Below are positions 36,841 through 48,400 of a stretch of 64,000 nt of DNA, piece by piece. The position numbers were made by a program, and so were the translations under genes. This DNA is from Pseudopithomyces maydicus. Its lineage: Eukaryota > Ascomycota > Dothideomycetes > Pleosporales > Didymosphaeriaceae. The DNA lies in the NCBI GenBank assembly GCA_026873275.1, contig JANTUC010000006.1, forward strand, positions 1,860,001 to 1,924,000, written 5' to 3'. How positions within the stretch are numbered: the stretch's first letter is position 1; every line of letters begins with the position of its first letter. Below the pieces are notes generated by a model that was not told where the DNA came from, ran no database searches, and saw nothing but the letters and a program-made list of their open reading frames with translations.

Positions 36841-37820
36841 CTCTATTAATATTTGAAACTAAACCGTCACCTATTTTAGATTTCTTTTTTTTATAATACT
36901 CCTGTCTAGATCTATGTCCTCTTTCTATTACTAACTTATTAGAAAATATAACTCTAAAAAAATCTATTTTTTATATTTTTTAATTAATTTTTTGCGTATA
37001 TAAAACGCTTTTTTATATTTTTTATCTAAATAAGGCTTTTTAAAAGAAGTATTACAAGAATAATCTTCTTCTTTTAAAAACCTTTATAACGTCCGTTTTG
37101 AAATATCCAAATTATTAATCGATATTAACTTATTATTTTGTACTTTTAGATTTTTTATAAAGTCTTAATTAATAACCCTTTTTTCTTTATTTTAAATTTT
37201 TCTAATTGGTCCACTTTTTATTTTATTTAAATTAAGGATTTTTATATTTTTATTTTATTTTTTATCTTTAATTCGACGAATTGCGTTATAAATAGACGAT
37301 TTAGGCTTTTTTGTAATATTTAAAATAGTATTAATAGGTATATTATTAATATATAATTCCTCTACCTTTTCCTCTAATTTTGAGAATTTTGGAGCCATTT
37401 CGAGGAAATAGGTATTTAGAATTAAAAAGTAAAAAGATATTATTATAAATTAAAAAACTATTAAAAAATCACGTGATTTAAGCTTACGTAATTTTTGGAT
37501 TAAAATTAACTATAATACTAATAAATTATTTAGTTAGTAAACTAGTCTCGAAAATTCAGTCACGTGACCTATACTAACTGTATTAAGTTAGAAAATTAAA
37601 AAATTAAAAATTTATACGTTTAAAAAAAATTTCAAGGATTTTAATTTTTGTCTTTTTTTTACCTGAGTTTAACTATTTTTTAAAAAATAGGCTAAGCCTT
37701 TTTAGGTAATTTCTAATTATAAAATTGAACTTTATAACTTTTTCTAAAAGTTTAATTTTTCAAAAAAATTAAAAACTAATACTCAATTTACTATAATTTT
37801 TTAAAAAAAGCTATTTTTTG

Positions 37821-37849
37821 GATTACGCTTTTAATCTGTCACCCTACTG
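37821..37849 (-). repeat. Right terminal inverted repeat
   Basis: The reverse complement reads CAGTAGGGTGACAGATTAAA then AGCGTAATC. TA follows immediately at 37850. Confidence 0.9.
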
Positions 37850-37851
37850 TA

Positions 37852-40800
37852 ATTTATTAATTATACAGGTATAGAGTAAAATAGGGTATACTATCTCTAC
37901 TATCTTACTTTACAGGCGGCTGCGTGTATAATAAATATATCTTATTTTATTAATAATTATCTAAAGCTTATTAAATAGGAGAAGGCACTAGGGTTTATAA
38001 TCTATATCTTTTTTTATATTAAATTTAGACACCTTTAAAAGCTTAAATATTTTAAAAGACTTAGATTGCATTAAGTAAGCTGTAAAGAGCTTAATAGGTA
38101 AGAAATTTTATATAAAATTATAGAAGAATAACTAATAGATAGTATATCTATTATATATTTAATATTATAGGGACAGGTCGCGCATAGGCAAATATTTTAA
38201 TTTAATTATAGATATTTATAACGTGCCATATTTATAAGGATTATTAATTTAGTAAAATATAAGCTTAGACGCAGGTACTGCTAAGTATATAAAGTAGTTA
38301 AATTATCCTTAATTTAATAGCTATCTACAGAATATAATATAGGGTATAATAAAGAGCTTTACCTATAATTCTTAAATTTATATATAGGTAATTATAAGCT
38401 TATATCACTCAGCCTCTAATTTCTTTTATAGTTACTTAAAGCTGTTGCGCACTACTATATTAATAGTAATATATATTTTTAAGCGCTTATAGTCCGCCTC
38501 TAATTTAAAAAATTACTATAAATCTACTTTACTAGTACTAATATATTTATATTTCTTGAAGAGCTATTAGTATTATTATACTAAGTCTTTATTCTTTATA
38601 TTTAGCAAGGTTATAATAACTATTATTTTTATAACTTTCTTCTCTAGCTTAAAGTATTTAATATTTATAATATTTAATTTTGTTTAAGCGGCCCCTGCTT
38701 GGGTTAAAAAGGTTTTTAATTAGGTAGAGAGACTATTTTCTATCTTAGTAGTAGCTTAGAAGTCTTAGTAGAAGTCTTTTATATATTATACTACGCTAAG
38801 AAGCAGTTACTAAATATATTATAAATTACTTATAATAAGATTCTTAAAATTATTATCTAAGGTAAGCTTATAATAGATAATTAAGTTTCTATACTAGTTA
38901 TATTTACTAATTAATATAATAGGACGCCCTTTATAAGTCTCTATTTTTACTTAATAAGCTAATAATTAGTTCTTAATAATTTTCTTAGCAGGTAGTAACA
39001 GGCGCGGAAGAGCTAAATATTATAAAATAAAATTAAATTAGTATTATTAGTAAATAATTATTATAGCCTCTAAAGTTTTTTATAGAATCTAGCTAGTAAC
39101 TGCCTCGCAGGTAGAGTTTTTAATTTTAAAAATAATTTACTACTCCTTCTTAAATTCTATAAGGGCTTTTAGTTAATTAGTATATTTATATAATTAAATT
39201 ATAAAATTATTAAGGTTCTTATTACTGTCGGACTCGAAAGAGCTATTATTTATAATAGTTTATCCTTAATTATAAGTTAAGTCACCTATATTATATTTTT
39301 ATATAGGCTGCGACTAAGTCGCTTAAATTATCTATAATTATAATAGGTTATTAGCTATAATTTTACTAAATTATTAATAGTAGCGCTCTTTACTAAAGCT
39401 AAGGGAGAATTAATTATATAAATATATAGGTATAAAAGGTAATAGTAAAGAAACTATAAGTAGTAAGCTAATTAAAATAGACTATAGCCTAAGCTAATAT
39501 CTACTATAAAAGGTGCTAATAATACTAATACTAAAATATTTAAGCGGGAGATATTTATTAAAGCTATACTATTAATTAGTGCCACTATTTAGCGGGGGAT
39601 ATAAATATTACTTAAAGAATTAAAGAGGTTAGAACTTAGGAAACTAAAGTTAAAAGGTATATTATTTTAATTATTAAGAAACTTATCAAGCGTAAGTAAT
39701 TACTATAATATTTAAGAGTAATTTTTTAGAAGGAACTATACTAGTAAAGTAATTTTTTATTTATATAACTATATACTAGCATAGACTATTAAAGGTTAAA
39801 AGATATTTAGTAACTATTTAATAATTAAACTAGCTACTATTTAGCAGTTAAATTAAAATTCTACCTTTTTATTATAGGTTGCTATTACCTAGGCAAATAT
39901 CTCCCTATATAATTAAATATATAAAGCTAATTACTATAAAGTCTAAAATTTTTAATTATATAAAGCAGCTGCCGCGAACGTGTTAAGACCACGAGGGTAG
40001 CTAGTCCTAGAGGTTAAGGTTGGTTCTCAGGCAGGAGCAACTTATAGAGAGAGAAAGGTTATTAACTGCATAAGCGGGTTAATAGGGTAGTTAGTATTAG
40101 TATTACAAATAATACTAAATTAATAATAAGGCCTAAGTGAATCCAAATAATAGATTAATAAATAGGATTAAATATAAGTATCTATAAAGAAAACTTAAAT
40201 TCTTATATACTTAGGTTGCTTAGCTGCTTAGTATTACTAATTACTAAGTATATTATATATTTAATTAGTACTTAGTGCTACTAAGCAATTAAGCATATTA
40301 TATAATTAGTCTAATAGTGGCTTAGCGCCTTATCTAGCCATATCCTAGACCCATCATCTATTATAAGCGCCCAATCCCCCTCCTCCACATTCTGGTTTAT
40401 AACAGAACGGCGTAAGTTACTATATTATATTAAAGTAATTTATTAGGGGTATAGGTCTCTCTAACTTATCTTATAACTATATAAATAAGAATTAATTTAT
40501 TTAGATTAAGTAACTAGCTAAGATAAAGGTAGAATATAATATAATAAATTATAAGTTAATTTTTAGTAACTCGCAAATAGAATTAATAATTATAATTTAT
40601 AAGTAGTAGTCGCGCCTTACGCATTATCTATTTAGTTTCTAGTAGGGAGCCCACTACCTTATTTAGATAATAAGTAATATTTAGTAGTATTTAATTACCT
40701 TATTTAGGTAAATAAACTCAATTATGTTCTACCGCTCGTTTAGTATTAGATTAGACTTATAATTATAATTATAGTTATAGTCTTAGTTGCGGTTATAATT

Positions 40801-41004
40801 ATAAAATTCTTACTATTTTATATAAAATATAATTAGAGTCTTTTTCTCTTTTCTAATATTTATCTAACAGTTATAGGTTATAGATTATAACAAAGTTATT
40901 AGCTCCTTAAATTAAAATATTTAAATAACTACTTATCTAGCAGCCGGCGTTAGGCAGTAGATTAAATAGTTAAAATAATAGAATCCTAATAATTATAATT
41001 ATAG
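37852..41004 (-). pseudogene. Ty3-b copy 2 leader and gag 5' part (RIPped)
   Basis: Minus-strand sequence at about 38060-37870 reads like copy 4 at 56040-56230, with KVSKFNIKKDIDYKP and LLFNKL, the capsid-like segment. The 5' part matches copy 4 at 53540-54500. No frame is open for long. The left end near 37870 diverges from copies 1 and 4 shortly before the Tc1-like element. Confidence 0.65.
39981..40404 (-). repeat. Solo LTR of Ty3-a (copy 3) with perfect 5-bp target duplication
   Basis: This 424-bp LTR starts TGTTAAGACCACG and ends GGTTTATAACA. GAACG stands on both sides (39976-39980 and 40405-40409). The inner 235 bp match the LTR of copy 1; the U3 end is different. No internal sequence remains, so LTR-LTR recombination removed it. 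The empty site is preserved in Ty3-b copy 4 as CGTCC at 54090-54094 (GGACG on the other strand). Its right-hand 80 bp are much less RIPped than the rest. Confidence 0.93.
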
Positions 41005-41263
41005 TATAAGGGTCCTAAAGGCATTATAGAGGTTAATAAGCCTACCTGGATTAAATATAAAATAGTTATAATAAAGAGCTATCTAGAACTACCTTTAAGG
41101 ATTTAAGGTAGTACTAAGCCTAGCGCTAGTAGAACTAGTATTCTACTATTACTATTTAATTATTATCTAATTGCTGAGGATCCTCTAACTACTAAGGATC
41201 CTTTAGGAGCGGTGCCAAGATTCTCTTAGCTCTAGTGCCAGCTCTAGCGCCCGCCCTATAACA
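41005..41263 (-). repeat. 5' LTR of Ty3-b copy 2
   Basis: This 259-bp LTR, read on the minus strand, begins TGTTATAGGGCGGGCGC with its TG intact and ends GGACCCTTATA. It is the best-preserved Ty3-b LTR and shows the unmutated start from which the TATTATAAAAT start of copy 1 derives. Confidence 0.87.
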
Positions 41264-41434
41264 CTATTTAGTAAAAAGGCCTTATTATTATCCTTATTTA
41301 AGTTATAAGGTATAAAGGTAAAATAATCCTCCTATTAAGGATCTCTACTAATAGATATACTAACTAAAGCCTTACCTAATACTATATAATTAATCAATTA
41401 AATTATTTATTTATGGGGAGACCACCTCCCCACG
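41264..41434 (-). repeat. Ty3-c LTR fragment
   Basis: It matches the right 170 bp of the Ty3-c LTRs (22160-22331): AAAAAGGCCTTATTATTATC through GGGGAGACCACCTCCCCACG. The left part is cut off by Ty3-b copy 2. Strand is given by analogy with the full element. Confidence 0.85.
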
Positions 41435-43247
41435 GTATAATACCTCTAACTAGATAGTAATTCTAATTTAGATTATTTTATTTAATTTATACTAATATAT
41501 TATAATAGAAATTTACTTTCGCCGGTAACAGCTTTATAATAATATTTTTACTTATTACTATTTTAAACTAAGTTAAAATATCTAAATAGTATTTATTTTA
41601 TATATAACTTAAATCCAATACTTTTATCACGTATAAAATACTTATACTCTATAGAACGCGCGCGTATAGCCCTTATTTAAAGATATATTAATAAACTAAC
41701 TTATAAGTATCTTAAGCTATAATGCTTAACTAAAAAGCTTAAAAATTAATTTATAAATATAAAAGAGATAATTTCTTTATTTATTTTATATTTTATTACT
41801 AGTAATAAAGAGATAGAAAATTATACCCTTTTTTAATACTTTATAATAGACTATAATAAGATCTTTCCTACTTTTAAGACTAAATTTATTAGTACTATAA
41901 TTAAAGGTTAAATTAAAAAAAAGAATAGTTCTTTTTTTCAAAAAAAAGATTACGCCCGCCCTATAAATACTTAACTTAAAATTTAAATTTTTATAGAATA
42001 AGTTCTTTAACGCAATAGTTAGTTATCTTATTATATTTAATTTAGAGTAATGTTATACTCCTAACTACTTTAAATATAACTTAAAACTTATAACACGTCC
42101 CTTTACCTTATTATTTACTAGAATAAAGGAAGTTAAAACTATAAAATAATTATATACCTCTTTTATAGATTATATATTCTACTTATCTATAAAAATTTAA
42201 TATTTAATATTAGCGCCCCTATATACTATTATATATATACTAACGCCCTCTAGTAACTATTATAATTATAAATAATTTAAATATTTCTTAAAGGACTATT
42301 CTAGCCCTTATATTTATAAATTGGTAAAAGACTCTGCTAGCAATAGTAAAGCTAAAAATAATTAATTTAAGGATATTATAAAAAAGATTTATATAAAAAA
42401 TAATAATATTTAGAATTTCTTTCTACCCTAGACTAAAGTAAATATAATATATAAAATATTAATTTATCTTAACTCTTTAGAGGGAAAATTTTTTTATAAT
42501 ATTTTTCTTTTCTTTTATAAAGTTAATATTTATATTTAATTCTTAGTAGATATAAGTGCTTAGGGTTACTTATTTATTAATACTTTCTTTATATACTCTT
42601 TTTTAAAAAAATTATAATCGCCTATTTTAAAGCTATTTTATTATATTATAGTATATAGCTTTTTAGACTAAATTTATATCTTAGTCTAATATTATATTTG
42701 GTTGTATCTTTAAGTAAATAGGAGGACTATATAAAACTATTCCTTTATTATTATAAATTTAGGTAATTAAGATTATATACTAGATTTATATTAGTTATAA
42801 TAATTCTTTATTTAGCTTATAAAGCAATAATATTTTATATAGTTTTTTAAATACCCTTTGAATTATATTCCCTAAAAGGTCCTGAAGATAGAACTTAATT
42901 AATCTAGATTATATTATTTTATTTATTAAAATATTTAACGACGTAATACCGCCTAAAAAATAAATAAATGTTATTAATAAAATAGTCTAAGTATCTATAA
43001 AATTAAAGGAGTACTAAAGATCCCCTAAAATCTCTAATAAAAAGAGTTACTATATGATACCCTATTTATAAAAAATATTAATAATATTTTTTAGAGGGGT
43101 ATTACTAGTACCCCTTTATAAAAACCCTATTAATTTCAAAATATTTTTAGTAGCCCTAATCTCGGCTAATATCTTTTATTATAATATAAAAAAGACTTCT
43201 TTAGAGTTCTTTATTATTTTTTTTATAAGATTAATTAATTTTTAGAT
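41435..43247 (+). pseudogene. Ty3/Gypsy gag-protease remnant (possibly Ty3-g family)
   Basis: The + strand has coding-like gag sequence at about 41950-42500, then a retropepsin-like motif at 42543-42570: LVDISA-GY, the RIPped form of LVDTGAxGY. A closing motif LGN-DYILDLY-L at about 42760-42800 fits LGHxDxILGxxWL. This is the half of an element that Ty3-g (22332 on) lacks, but I cannot show they are one family because they do not overlap. It is cut by Ty3-b copy 3 on the right. The 42850-43247 part has no domain. Confidence 0.55.
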
Positions 43248-43502
43248 TATAAGGGTCCCAAGGGGGCGTTATCTAAAGTAGCATAAGATGGAGGTTAACT
43301 AGGTTTAAATATAAAATAGTTGTAATAGAGAACTATCTAAAGATATCTCTAAGAATTTAAAGTGTTACTAAGATCGCGTTAGTTAACTAGCGTAATTTTT
43401 TATTATTATCTTTATTACTATCTAATTACTAAAGATCCCCTAATTACTGGGGATTTATTAGGCCTAAGGATTAGCTAGGCTAATTAGGCTAATCTTATAA
43501 TA
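43248..43502 (-). repeat. 3' LTR of Ty3-b copy 3
   Basis: This 255-bp LTR, on the minus strand, starts TATTATAAGATTAGCC and ends GGGACCCTTATA. The polypurine tract (GAGGGGGGTAG) precedes it, identical in layout to copy 1. The left flank TAGAT (43243-43247) would be half of its target duplication. Confidence 0.85.
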
Positions 43503-44398
43503 CTACCCCCCTCTAAAGCGTTAACTCTGGGTAATATACTTATATACCTAGTGGCGCTCCGCAGCTAACTTTATATACTTTTATAAAATATTTTATTTTT
43601 ATAATAATTATATGCAGCCTATTAGTAGTTAACTTAAGTATTATACTATATTTATTAGTCTCTTATTTAGCTCTAGAGCACTATATTAATTATATAGAGG
43701 TGTGTTTATAAGTAGCACCACTCTATTACTAATTAAATTTTTAGATAGCCTATTAGTAGTAGACTTAAGTATTATTCTAGTTTCTAGCGGGTTGTCGTCT
43801 AAATAACTATTAGTAGTTAACTTAAGACCTATATTTAGTAATATAATTATACTAGTAAGCCCAACTAGTGTAATAGTTATAATATTATACTATTTAACTA
43901 AGTTACTAAAATTAGTAGGTATAGGTAGCTTATATAGGTTTTATTAATAGAAGCCCTTAACTAGCTACGGCATCTCTTATCTTATTAAGTTTTAGTATAA
44001 CTTTTAAGTCGACTCGCTATTATAGTCCAATTATTTAATTTTATATTTTATTATATTATATATTCTATTTAAATTTACTATACACCGGTCGATCTAGCAA
44101 TTAAGAATATTCTTAATATTATAATCTTTATTATTATTATTATTATTATTCTCTAAAAGTATATAATTAGTAGGTTATTCTTAGCCAGCTAAGGGCTTAC
44201 TATTATAAAGATAGAGCAGCTATAAATAGAATATATTATATAAATATCCTATCTCTAGAGGTAGCAGTAACTTATATACCTTATTATCTACTATATATAT
44301 AATAGTAAATAGTCCTTAGTTTTTAAAGTCCAGCGAGCGGCTTGGGCGCTTTATTTATAGATTTTATATATTTAGTATAATCTTATCTCCTACTTTAA
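43248..44398 (-). mobile_element. Ty3-b copy 3, left segment: 3' LTR and integrase C-terminus (RIPped)
   Basis: The LTR (43248-43502) and polypurine tract (43503-43514) are followed to the right by the pol 3' end. At about 44395-44290 the minus strand reads VGDKIILNI, then LRTKRPSR-like KAPKPLAGL and FKN-GLFTII, the integrase C-terminal module of the family. A (TTA)n run of about 23 bp lies at 44128-44150. The element is split at 44398 by Ty3-e and continues at 51650. Confidence 0.82.
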
Positions 44399-45020
44399 TA
44401 TTATAAGGGGTTCCTACTTACCTGGTCTATATAAGGGCAGGTAGACTTCTTAGGAGCCTTATAAGTATTTAGTAATTAAGTAATAGTTAGGTAATTAATA
44501 GTGCAAATATCCCTATCCTACTAATAAAAGTAAAATAACTATTTTTTATAAAGACTAATAATTTTTAATTATAAAGAAGAGCTTTAATTTAGCTATAAGT
44601 AAGTATACAAAGATATATAAGAAGTTAACTATAAAGAATAGGAAATATATAAAGAGTATTTTAAACTATATACTATTCTATCTATCCTTTACTATCCTTA
44701 GACCTATTAGTCTATTTCTATAAATTCTATTTATTTAATAGGAGTAACTCCTTTTACTCCTATAAATTCTATCTTTTAAATAAGAGTAATTACTCTATTT
44801 TTATAAATTCTATCTTCTTAGTAGGAGTAATTATTTTACTCTTACTAAAATTTAATACTCTTAGGATCTTACGTTCTTAATAAAATTATAATTATATAAT
44901 ATATTATTTAACTGGCCCCGCTGTCTAGTATATAATTAATTATTACTTTTACCTTAATTACTAATATTTTATATATAATTCTTTTCTGCTATCTTATAGT
45001 TTCTTATTATAATTATAATA
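44399..45020 (-). repeat. 3' LTR of Ty3-e
   Basis: It has the same 622-bp length as 51028-51649, starting TATTATAAGGGG and ending AATTATAATA. In the stretches compared, all differences from the other LTR are C/T or G/A. TTACCCCTCTA (45021-45031) follows, the minus-strand polypurine tract TAGAGGGGTAA. Confidence 0.93.
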
Positions 45021-45799
45021 TTACCCCTCTATTTAAGGTTATTATTTTAATAGCTTATACTTATTATCGCGGCATAGTTCGCTGGCGTTATAATTACCTC
45101 TATAATAATTATAGCTATAAAGGTAGAGATTTTTATAATATTATTTTCTCTTTCTTCTATTCTTTATTCGCCTAATTATACCTAAAATACTAAAATTATT
45201 ATTAACTAAAAGACATTGTGCGCGTGCTAATAAGGTTTATTATTATAATTTAATAATACTAATAAAGTATACTTATTATAGTAAGAAGAAGGTTCTAAAG
45301 TATTTTATAAATATTTTTATTAAAGAATATATTATATATATCGCAGTCTATATAAAGTGCAGTCTTTAAATTTCTAAAAAAATAGGAGCGCGTTTAAGTA
45401 GTAAAATATTAAAAATATATTAAATTTTTAGTTACTAAAGTAAAGGCTACTTATTTAAAATTTAAAATTACTTAGGCTAAAGAGGAGGAGTAGGCCTTTA
45501 TTATATATAATACTTATATAGCTAATATAATAGAAACCTTAAAGAAAAAGGCTTTAAAGAGTAGAGTTATTACTATTTCTATAACGCTACCTATACTATT
45601 AATTAATTTAAACTAGTTATAGGCTAATTCTTCTTCCTTACTTAATTCTTTTTTATCTTTTAGTCTTTCTACCTTTTTAGCTAATTTTAAACTGAGCGTT
45701 TCTATATGCGGTTATTTTAAAAATAGTATATTAACTTTTATTAATAAAAGTTCTTTAGTAATTCTTTATAATTTATAAGGTTTTCTTTTAGTTTCTAAG

Positions 45800-46900
45800 T
45801 ATTATACTGCTCTAACCATCCTTTCTATTTTACTAAGTATTATTACTAATCTTTATTTATTTATAGGTCCTTAATAACTTCAACCTTGTACTCGTTGTCT
45901 TCTAGTTCTAGCTAAGTCTTAATTGGAGCGTCCGGAGGTGCTGGTTCTAGAAGGTTTTTTTATAATAGGAAAACTTTATCCCCCTTTTTAAAGATTAGTC
46001 CCTTAATCCTTTACTTATTTGCGTTTATGGATACTAAAAGGGCCCTTTTTATAATTCTTTTATAGAGGGTATTATATAATTCCTTTATCCTTTAAGCCTT
46101 ATTTTAGGCTTTTATAGAAATACTTTCTATATCTTATAAATTCTAATAAGCGATTAACTTATATCTATAGTTTATATAGTATAGTAAATATTCTATTATA
46201 CCTAATCTAGTTTTATTATATATTAGCTATGCCGTCGGCAGCAGTTCTACCTAATTATTTTATTACTTATTAATATAGAATCTTAGATACTATTTTAGTA
46301 TTTAGTTAATTCTTTTTATTTATCCGTCTATCTGCAGATAGAAGCTCATTAATAGCTTTTAATTTATCCTTAATATTATAATAAACGTATTTTAGTATTT
46401 AGACGTAAAGAGCTTATTATAATTTATAATAAGTTTTTCTAGTAGACTATACTTTATAAATAGCGTATTATTAATTTTATAAGCTAGTTCTTCTACCGTT
46501 ATAAACTCTTTTATAGGCCTAAATTTTACAGCTTTTATAAATCTATTTATTATTACTACAATAGTATTGTATATTGATTTTATCCCTAGTTGTAGCGATT
46601 TTAGGAGTTTTATTATAAAATCTATTATTATACTTTGTTATGGCTGTTGGGCTATTAGTAATAATTATAGAAGATTATAAGGCTTATATCTTTTAAGCTT
46701 ATTTTTATAGTAGGCTAAATAGTTACTTATCTCTTTAGTAACTATCTGTTTAAGTTTAGGGATAACATATTTATTTATAATATATTATATTATTTCTTCT
46801 ATACCTAGGTATTCCTATTCCCTAGACCTATATAGTTTTTTTATTAGTTTAGGTGCCTCCTATATTTTTATAATAATTTATTCTTAGTAGTCTATTAGTC
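45800..46900 (-). pseudogene. Ty3-e integrase (RIPped)
   Basis: At about 46360-46250 the minus strand reads LLMSFYLQIDG-IKRIN-IL, the RIPped HPQTDGQTERxNQxLEQYLR, then NNWVELLPTA-LIYNK. The C-terminal module near 46040-45900 reads KKGDKVFLL-KNL followed by a Pro-rich stretch. The sequence from 45800 to 45031 has no further domain that I recognise. Confidence 0.75.
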
Positions 46901-47199
46901 TAATTAATACTTTTTATACTTTAAGTTTTAAAAGTTGTTCGTTTTCTTAGAGTTCTTTAAGTTAGTTATATTTTAGGGTCCTATTATGCCCTTTTTAGAG
47001 TATTACGTTATATAATTCTAGTTTATTCTTAATTAAGTTAATTCTTCTATTTAAGGTATTTACTATCCTATTAAAGGTCTCTAGATAGTAGTAGATTGTA
47101 AAATTAAAGTTTATAAAAAACTCCACTTATTATACCTATTACTAATTAAGTTTCTTTATTAATATAAAGCTAATAAGGTTTATATAGTCTATTTATACC

Positions 47200-48400
47200 T
47201 TAATCTTTATAGGCGCTCCTACAAGCTGCGTTTTTTATTATTTAAAAGTATTTACTACCCCTAGTAGTTTCTTATTATAGATATTGTAGTTTAATTCCGC
47301 TTTAAAGAACTTTTATAAATAAAAAAATATTAGTTTCTACTTTCTATTCTTATATTATTATATAAATACTACTTTAAGTGCGTAGTTAAATATATTTATT
47401 TTAATCTAGATTTTTCTCTGCGGGTTAAATATTTATAAAAGGAATATTAAAAGAAATAGCTTCTTTAGGCTTTTAAATACTATATATTATTATTTTTTTA
47501 CTTAAATTTTACTTCTTTCTTTATAATCTCTATTAAGGGTGCCGTTGTCTTAAAATAGTTAATAATAAACTTTTAATAGAAGTTAGTAAATCTTAGAAAG
47601 GATTAAATATCCTTCATTAATTTAGGTTATAACTATTTTTATATTATAGCTACCTTTTTAGGGTCTATAGCGATTCTTTCTCCTAAGATAATAAATTCTA
47701 AGTACTTAGTTTTTATTATATAAAACTTATACTTATTTAAATATAAAAGTAATTAGTATTCTTTTATCTTTTTTAGTACTTTTTATATATATTATATATA
47801 TTCCTTAAATATTCCTTTAAAGTATACTAGTATATTATCTAAGTATACTATATAGAATATATCTAGATATTTATATAACACTTTATTTACTATTGCTTAA
47901 AATATTGCTAGGGTATTTATAAGTCCTATTAGTATAACTATAAATTTATATAATCTATAGTATGTCTGGAATATAGTTATTTATTTATGTTCTTTAGTTA
48001 TACGAATATAGTAAAACCTATTTTATATATTAAACTTTATAAACTACTTAGCTCCCTAGAGTCGATCTATAAGCTCTATTATTAGTAGTAGTAGATATTA
48101 GTTCTTAATAGTTTTATTATTTAGTTATTAATAATTTATATATAGTTAGAGTTATTTATTTTTTTTAGTATAAATAGTATAGCAGAGGCTATTAAGCTCT
48201 TATTAAGCTATATAAATTTTTACTTTAAGTTTTTTTTAACTACTTTATTAGTTCTTCCTATTAATCTTATAATAGTAATTATAGTTATTTTAGATATAGC
48301 TTTATACCTTCTTATAGGTAGATCTTATAATTCTATTTTTAATATTTTAGAAGTATTTTATTATCTTTCTTATAAAAGAGTTCTATAAAGTCTTAATATT
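47200..48400 (-). pseudogene. Ty3-e reverse transcriptase and RNase H (RIPped)
   Basis: RT at about 48130-47840 reads ELIDRL-GAK-FIKFNI, then GFYYIRI-like FYYIRITKEHK-ITIF, and FYIVYLDNILVYF (YLDD box, second Asp changed to Asn). RNase H at 47330-47210 reads FKAELNYNIYNKKLLGVVNT. This is typical Ty3 order on the minus strand. Confidence 0.87.

Larger units (their letters stand above)
36174..37398 (-). pseudogene. Tc1-like transposase, one intron, broken
   Basis: The start ATG is at 37398-37396 (MAPKFSKLEEKVEELYINN), followed by two helix-turn-helix-type regions (PKSSIYNAIRRIKDKK; later ISKRTL-RFLKEEDY). Exon 1 is 37398-36841 and exon 2 is 36775-36174, about 386 codons in all, the usual size. 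Exon 2 has VQV-GAIWIGERLNLVFI, QFQQDNSKIH (second catalytic Asp kept) and SPNLNPIENIW (catalytic Glu kept). It ends at KGSYTKY then TAA. The first catalytic box reads FSNK instead of FSDE. A 7-T/A run at about 36955 causes a frameshift just before it, and several Gln/Trp codons are stops. It is inactive but only lightly damaged. Confidence 0.85.
35787..37849 (-). mobile_element. Tc1-like DNA transposon with TIRs and TA duplication (copy 2)
   Basis: It is 2,063 bp long. The left end CAGTAGGGTGACAGAT and the right end (as reverse complement) are identical for 16 bp, then continue AAAAGCGTAATC with one mismatch, a TIR of about 29 bp. TA flanks both ends (35785-35786 and 37850-37851), the target rule for Tc1/mariner. 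A single transposase gene lies on the minus strand. It is much less RIPped than the retroelements, with CA dinucleotides kept and few stops, so it is younger or less often targeted. Confidence 0.93.
37852..41263 (-). mobile_element. Ty3-b copy 2: 5' LTR and gag only (RIPped)
   Basis: On the minus strand the LTR (41263-41005), leader and gag run leftward and stop at the Tc1-like element, so pol is missing. It aligns with copy 4 from 53305 to about 56200. It is inserted into a Ty3-c LTR: sequence right of 41263 continues that LTR at CTATTTAGTAAAAAGG. A solo Ty3-a LTR (39981-40404) interrupts it. Confidence 0.85.

Noticed and set aside
44128..44150. (TTA)n run as a functional repeat or CRISPR-like array
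   Set aside because: It is a short simple repeat inside the tail of Ty3-b copy 3; there are no spacers, and no CRISPR array was seen anywhere in the window.
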